Part shown: piece by piece, positions 6,517-9,712 of the stretch
Position numbering within the stretch: position 1 is the first letter of the stretch
Layout of the letters: each line of letters begins with the position of its first letter
Assembly: GCA_003229135.1 (NCBI GenBank)
Contig: QIHV01000057.1
Coordinates: 1-9,712, forward strand
DNA from: Candidatus Kaiserbacteria bacterium
Lineage (GTDB): Bacteria; Patescibacteriota; Minisyncoccia; Phycocordibacterales; Phycocordibacteraceae
Direction: 5' to 3'
Length of the DNA stretch: 9,712 nucleotides
Program-made: the position numbers and the translations under genes
Notes under the pieces: generated by a model
Seen by the model: only the letters and a program-made list of their open reading frames with translations
Told to the model about the DNA's origin: nothing
Database searches by the model: none

Positions 6517-6524
6517 TTTTTTTT
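6492..6524 (+). terminator. Weak candidate terminator at the end of the second GT4 gene
   Basis: ACAGAT (6492-6497) and GTCTGT (6506-6511) form a 6-bp stem with one T-G pair around an 8-nt loop. T8 (6517-6524) follows after 5 nt. The stem is AT-rich and lies within the last codons. With the -10 element directly after, it may separate two transcripts only partially. Confidence 0.35.
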
Positions 6525-6532
6525 GTTAGAAT
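6524..6532 (+). promoter_or_regulatory. Extended -10 promoter directly before the methyltransferase
   Basis: TGT-TAGAAT is an extended -10 (TGn plus a hexamer matching TATAAT at 5/6). The hexamer ends 6 nt before ATG 6539, so transcription should begin at or very near the start codon, giving a leaderless mRNA. There is no convincing -35, and an extended -10 does not require one. Confidence 0.5.
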
Positions 6533-6538
6533 AAATAT

Positions 6539-7249
6539 ATGACACCATTTCTTGGGTCGCGTAGACCAGACTTTCGTGCAGGGCGCCATGCGCTTACTTA
6601 TGATGACTATTGGAAAAAGCGCGGATATTCAATAAGTAAAAAGCTTTTAGAGCGTGAAATAATTATTCATAATCTTATACAGCCTAAAGAGTCGGTGCTC
6701 ATAATAGGGTGTGGTACATCACTTTTGCCAATAGCACTCCAAGAGAAGGGTTGCGAAGTCACAGTCTCCGACATTGCACCAGGTGCTGTTAAACTTTTTG
6801 CTGATGAAGATATTCCGGGATTTATTTTTGACCTTGAAAATATTGTAGAGGGAACAGTCTCTGAAAATTACGACGTCATTATTGCAAGCGAGGTGCTTGA
6901 ACATATTAGGAATCCAGAGCAGGCAATTGAAAAGCTCTCAAAACATACAAAGCGCTTCATTATTTCAATTCCTAACAGTGCGTTCTACCGCTACCGCATC
7001 CATCTTATGTTTTCGGGACGCTTTTTTGTGCAGTGGGCAAATCATCCTGCAGAACACTTACGTTACTGGTCTCATATTGATTTTCTTGAATGGTTATCAG
7101 CGATGGATTTGAAAGTACAAAAAGTAATTCCTTCAAATGGTCTTTCGTGCAAGGGTTTCTGTACCTTTATGAAAGATTTTATGCCAAACCTTTTTGGACA
7201 TCAGATTGTATATGATTGTACCGTGTCAGTACAAAGTAGTGATAAATAA
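6539..7249 (+). CDS. Class I SAM-dependent methyltransferase
   Basis: A 236-residue class I methyltransferase. Motif I is VLIIGCG (53-59, usually VLDIGCG), the ribose-binding acidic residue is Asp78 in VTVSDIAPGAV, motif II is YDVIIASEVLEHI (111-123), and motif III IISIPN (141-146). EHLRYWSHIDFLEWL (172-186) is the region that follows in MetW-like and glycan-cluster methyltransferases. In this setting the substrate is plausibly a sugar or glycan end, but that is from context only. It is cytoplasmic, with no signal peptide or membrane segment. The start lies 6 nt after an extended -10 and has no Shine-Dalgarno sequence. It is followed after 3 nt by the ATG of the decayed GT2 gene, so 6539-9712 may be one transcription unit. 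The Asp-to-Ile change within motif I (VLIIG) is tolerated in many members. Confidence 0.9.
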   Translation: MTPFLGSRRPDFRAGRHALTYDDYWKKRGYSISKKLLEREIIIHNLIQPKESVLIIGCGTSLLPIALQEKGCEVTVSDIAPGAVKLFADEDIPGFIFDLENIVEGTVSENYDVIIASEVLEHIRNPEQAIEKLSKHTKRFIISIPNSAFYRYRIHLMFSGRFFVQWANHPAEHLRYWSHIDFLEWLSAMDLKVQKVIPSNGLSCKGFCTFMKDFMPNLFGHQIVYDCTVSVQSSDK

Positions 7250-7252
7250 TAT

Positions 7253-8041
7253 ATGACGGAGAAAAAGTCGCACGTCATATTCATTTTTACGAGTGACAAG
7301 ACACGACACTGCTAGGATTTAACCACATAAATGCTATGTTGGTGCCATGGGACATGACTACTTTATTTAGAACTTCAAAGGAGATTGCACGCGCGCATGG
7401 TGTACATATTCTCGCGCAAGACGCACAACTACTTGATGATTGGGCACATAACCGATTTTGCTGGTGTGTGCAACCAATGTCTTCTCGCAGCAAATCAAGA
7501 GTGGTTCTTTTTTCTTGATTCGGATGAGTATTGCGGTAAAGACTTGGTGGAGGCAATAAGAGAGGCCATAAGTAAGGGTATCGCAGGTGCATATTTCGTA
7601 AACAGACGATATGTACGTGATGGAGTCATTATAACTTGTGCAACCACATATCCAAATCGTCAAATGCGATTTTTTGCGCGCGCAGCGGTAAATCTTTTTA
7701 TAAAGAAAGTTCATGAGCGTATACAGCTGAAAGAAGGCATCGCTTCTAAAGTAATATCAGGATTATTGTATGTTCCGTTTGATGATACGCTTGAAGCAGT
7801 GCGTCAGAAATGGGATTGTTATATTGCCATTGAGGTAGAGCGACATTCGCTAGTTACATGGGCAACGATGCGTACGGTTATGTGGTCGTGTGGTAAGGTG
7901 TCTGTACTCTATTTTTTATGACTACTGCGTAATTTTATTGTTTGTCGTGGTACCCGTATGCCGATTATGTTTGAGTTTGAGCGTCATCGTTATCATGTAC
8001 GACTCGTTGTTGCATCATTACACGCAAAATTTCGCCAATGA
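7253..8041 (+). pseudogene. Decayed GT2 family glycosyltransferase
   Basis: Pieces of one GT2-type enzyme appear in order but in different frames. MTEKKSHVIFIFTSDKTRHC (from 7253) stops at TAG 7313-7315. In another frame, from ~7297, comes TSKEIARAHGVHILAQDAQ, matching the usual DRTxEIARxxGA segment. After a shift near 7437-7458, the first frame resumes with DFAGVCNQCLLAANQEWFFF and LDSDE (the metal-binding D-x-D region), then YPNRQMRFFARAAV and KKVHERIQL. It then hits TGA 7919-7921. Beyond that stop the same frame reads 39 sensible codons (LLRNFIVCRGTRMPIMFEFE...) to TGA 8039-8041, which overlaps the next ATG (8038) exactly as intact neighbours do. The longest open stretch, ending at 7921, could still yield a fragment lacking the N-terminal nucleotide-binding half. 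I judge it non-functional. Confidence 0.85.
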
Positions 8042-9168
8042 AAATTCTCTACCTCGCCAACATACGCCTGCCGACCGAGAAAGCGCACGGCATACAGATT
8101 ATGAAAATGTGCGAAGCATTCGCAGAGCTCGGGCACACCGTAGAGCTTGTTGTGCCGACTCGTCACAACCACATCGCCGAAAATGCTTTTTTATACTACG
8201 GTGTTGCGCGGATATTCACGCTCACAACGCTCGCGGTACCGGATTGGGTACGTTTCGGGCGTATTGGTTTTCTTTCATCACTTCTTATCTTTTCTGAGCG
8301 TGCACGCTGGCTCGCACATTTCTGGAGTGCGGATGTGATTTATTCGCGTGATGCGCTCGTATTATTGCAGTATGTGCTGCTCGGAAGGTGCATTGTCTTT
8401 GAAGCGCACACGAAGCCATCGTGCTTTGCACGCTTCCTTGCCCGCAGGGCACATAGAGTTGTTGTTATATCTTACGCATTAAAAGAAGTGTATGTCGCAG
8501 CTGGGGTTGCAGAGGGGAAAATAATTATTGCATCAGATGCTGTGGATATTCGGCAATTTGATACAGGCAAAAATAAAGCAGAATTAAGAGAGCAGCTTGG
8601 TTTGGGAAAAGATAGAAGAATTGTTAGCTATATAGGAAAATATAAAACAATGGGGAAGCCAAAAGGGGTAGATGATCTAAGTGTTGTTTTTCCGCAAGTT
8701 CTGTCAGATGTACAAAATGCATTCCTGCTTCTCGTTGGAATAAATAAAGAAGAAGACAAAGAAGTGAGAGAGACACTCAGGAATGCGCATATAGCTGAGA
8801 GCAATTACAAGATTGTTACACATATTCCGCAATACGAAGCATTTTTGTATATGAAGGCATCTGATGTACTCATAATGAATTATCCCAATACACCGCACTA
8901 CGCTCACTATATGTCGCCATTAAAACTGTTTGAGTATATGGCTTCCGGCATGCCGATTGTTACCAGTGATTTGCCGACAATTCGCGAAGTACTTGATGAA
9001 CGATGTGCAACGTTTTTTACTCCAGATAGTACGCCAGCACTTGCGGAAAGTATTCTTTTTGCTCTAACTCATGAGCGTGATGTGCAAGAAAAAGCTCACC
9101 GTGCAAAACAAAAAGTAGCGAAGTATACTTGGGAGAAGCGCGCAGAGCGCATTTGTAAGTCTATTTAG
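8038..9168 (+). CDS. GT4-type glycosyltransferase (GT-B fold)
   Basis: A 376-residue glycosyltransferase with an intact frame. The N-terminal domain opens MKILYLANIRLPTEKAHGIQ, a recognisable start of GT4 enzymes in which AHGIQ is the acceptor/donor-cleft loop. ADVIYSRDALVLL (98-110) and VFEAHTKPS (120-128) follow. The C-terminal domain includes IVSYIGKYKTMGKPKGVDDL (195-214) and MSPLKLFEYMASGMPIVTSD (292-311), in which Lys296 and Glu299 occupy the donor-binding site; the first Glu of E-x7-E is absent, as is usual for the SPLK subgroup. The ATG overlaps the stop of the broken GT2 gene (ATGA 8038-8041) and has no Shine-Dalgarno sequence, so efficient translation may suffer if ribosomes no longer reach that stop. 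GC falls from ~52-58% before ~8460 to ~33% at 8520-8640, then rises near the end. It ends at TAG 9166-9168. Confidence 0.9.
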   Translation: MKILYLANIRLPTEKAHGIQIMKMCEAFAELGHTVELVVPTRHNHIAENAFLYYGVARIFTLTTLAVPDWVRFGRIGFLSSLLIFSERARWLAHFWSADVIYSRDALVLLQYVLLGRCIVFEAHTKPSCFARFLARRAHRVVVISYALKEVYVAAGVAEGKIIIASDAVDIRQFDTGKNKAELREQLGLGKDRRIVSYIGKYKTMGKPKGVDDLSVVFPQVLSDVQNAFLLLVGINKEEDKEVRETLRNAHIAESNYKIVTHIPQYEAFLYMKASDVLIMNYPNTPHYAHYMSPLKLFEYMASGMPIVTSDLPTIREVLDERCATFFTPDSTPALAESILFALTHERDVQEKAHRAKQKVAKYTWEKRAERICKSI

Positions 9169-9176
9169 TTATTATA

Positions 9177-9712
9177 CCTTTTCTGCAACGTCCGTGGGAT
9201 CAATTCTTTAATAAGTGCGTATAGCGTATGTGTAGTGAGTTATCACATTTGCTTGATGTCGGAGTGGTGGTTGTGTTTCTCAAAAGAATACGGAAATAGA
9301 GAAAATCTCACACGCCATTGGATTGCTTATTTAATAAAAGAGAGATATAGACTATGTTATACTCGATTATGTTGATACCTATCACCCACATATTGTTGGT
9401 GATATTTAAATCATTTTCCGAACTGTATCGTGTGCTTAAAATAGGCAGCATGTGTCTCTTGTACGTGCCATTCCTTTATTGTTATCACGCAGAGCGTGGA
9501 TACTATTACGACTATTGGCGCTTCACGCACGACTCGCTTGAAGCATTTGCAAAATCATTTTCCACGGTTAAGATACAAAATGTGCGCGGTCCACTTGAAA
9601 CACTTGTGCGCCTTTCATCGCTTGGTCAGGGTAATTTTTTTTCAAAATGTTGCTTTCTGTCTTGATCGCGCTTTCGGCAAACTTAATTCGCGCCAGACAA
9701 GTGGCTACTATA
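9177..9712 (+). pseudogene. Decayed SAM-dependent methyltransferase (continues past right edge)
   Basis: Remnants of a class I methyltransferase lie in the right order with several lesions. Frame 3 from 9177 reads PFLQRPWDQFFNKCV, then TAG (9222-9224), then CSELSHLLDVG, the motif I core (9231-9263). Frame 2 at 9293 reads EIEKISHAIGLLI. Frame 3 again, from ~9390, is well preserved: FKSFSELYRVLKIGSMCLL, VPFLYCYHAERGYYYDYWRF and VRGPLETLVRLSSLG. At a T8 run (9635-9642) the frame breaks and stops at 9663-9665. Dropping one T joins it to frame 1, which reads QNVAFCLDRAFGKLNSRQTS to the edge. An ATG at 9354 opens a 103-codon piece lacking the SAM-binding motif. I found no other gene in 9169-9712. 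The 3' end is outside the window. Confidence 0.8.

Noticed and set aside
7336..7518. Short + strand frame as a separate small gene
   Set aside because: Its EIARAHG segment is a displaced piece of the decayed GT2 gene, not an independent protein.
7919..7921. TGA read as an amino acid (alternative code as in some CPR lineages)
   Set aside because: efp, the HxlR regulator, the epimerase and the first GT4 gene all end naturally at TGA, and the GT2 gene also carries a TAG and frameshifts.
1..9712. tRNA or rRNA genes, CRISPR arrays, insertion sequences, phage or toxin-antitoxin genes
   Set aside because: Looked for on both strands; no cloverleaf-like sequence, spaced repeat series, transposase motif or terminal inverted repeats were seen.

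Overview
The window looks like chromosomal DNA from a bacterium of the Patescibacteria (Candidate Phyla Radiation), probably of the Parcubacteria kind. This is inferred from protein style: an exported protein opening with a tandem 'LIK...VYY...GKRYVFTTE' repeat, a 66-residue zinc-ribbon protein, and a compact cluster of short glycosyltransferases. Most starts lack a Shine-Dalgarno sequence. Base composition is moderate, and the genetic code appears standard because TGA is the natural stop of several intact genes. No rRNA, tRNA, CRISPR array, insertion sequence or phage gene was seen.

Positions 1-2770 are a housekeeping and cell-surface region. It holds the 3' end of an unrecognised gene closed by a terminator, then elongation factor P (efp) on the + strand. 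A bidirectional palindromic terminator separates efp from a convergent gene for a secreted protein (tandem repeats, then three cysteine-pair beta modules). Upstream on the same - strand is the zinc-ribbon gene. Positions 2771-2915 are a divergent regulatory region shared with an HxlR-family winged-helix regulator (2916-3236), with a perfect TTGTAA/TTACAA dyad just before the regulator.

Positions 3372-9712 form a surface-glycan cluster on the + strand. The order is a UDP-glucuronate 4-epimerase-like enzyme, two GT4-type glycosyltransferases, a SAM-dependent methyltransferase with its own apparent promoter, a decayed GT2 glycosyltransferase, a third GT4-type enzyme, and a decayed second methyltransferase running off the right edge. 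Several genes are coupled by ATGA stop-start overlaps. The epimerase would supply a nucleotide sugar (UDP-galacturonate if the assignment is right), the glycosyltransferases would build a glycan on a carrier, and the methyltransferase(s) could decorate or cap it. Their acceptors cannot be told from sequence.

The most noteworthy observations are two broken genes in an otherwise intact, translationally coupled cluster, with lesions that can be placed precisely (an in-frame TGA and a T8 frameshift); an abrupt base-composition change near the domain boundary of two GT-B enzymes; promoter-like hexamers immediately before start codons, suggesting very short or absent leaders; and a thiol or zinc theme linking a cysteine-bearing HxlR regulator to its divergent zinc-ribbon neighbour. 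I do not see a clearly new multi-gene system.
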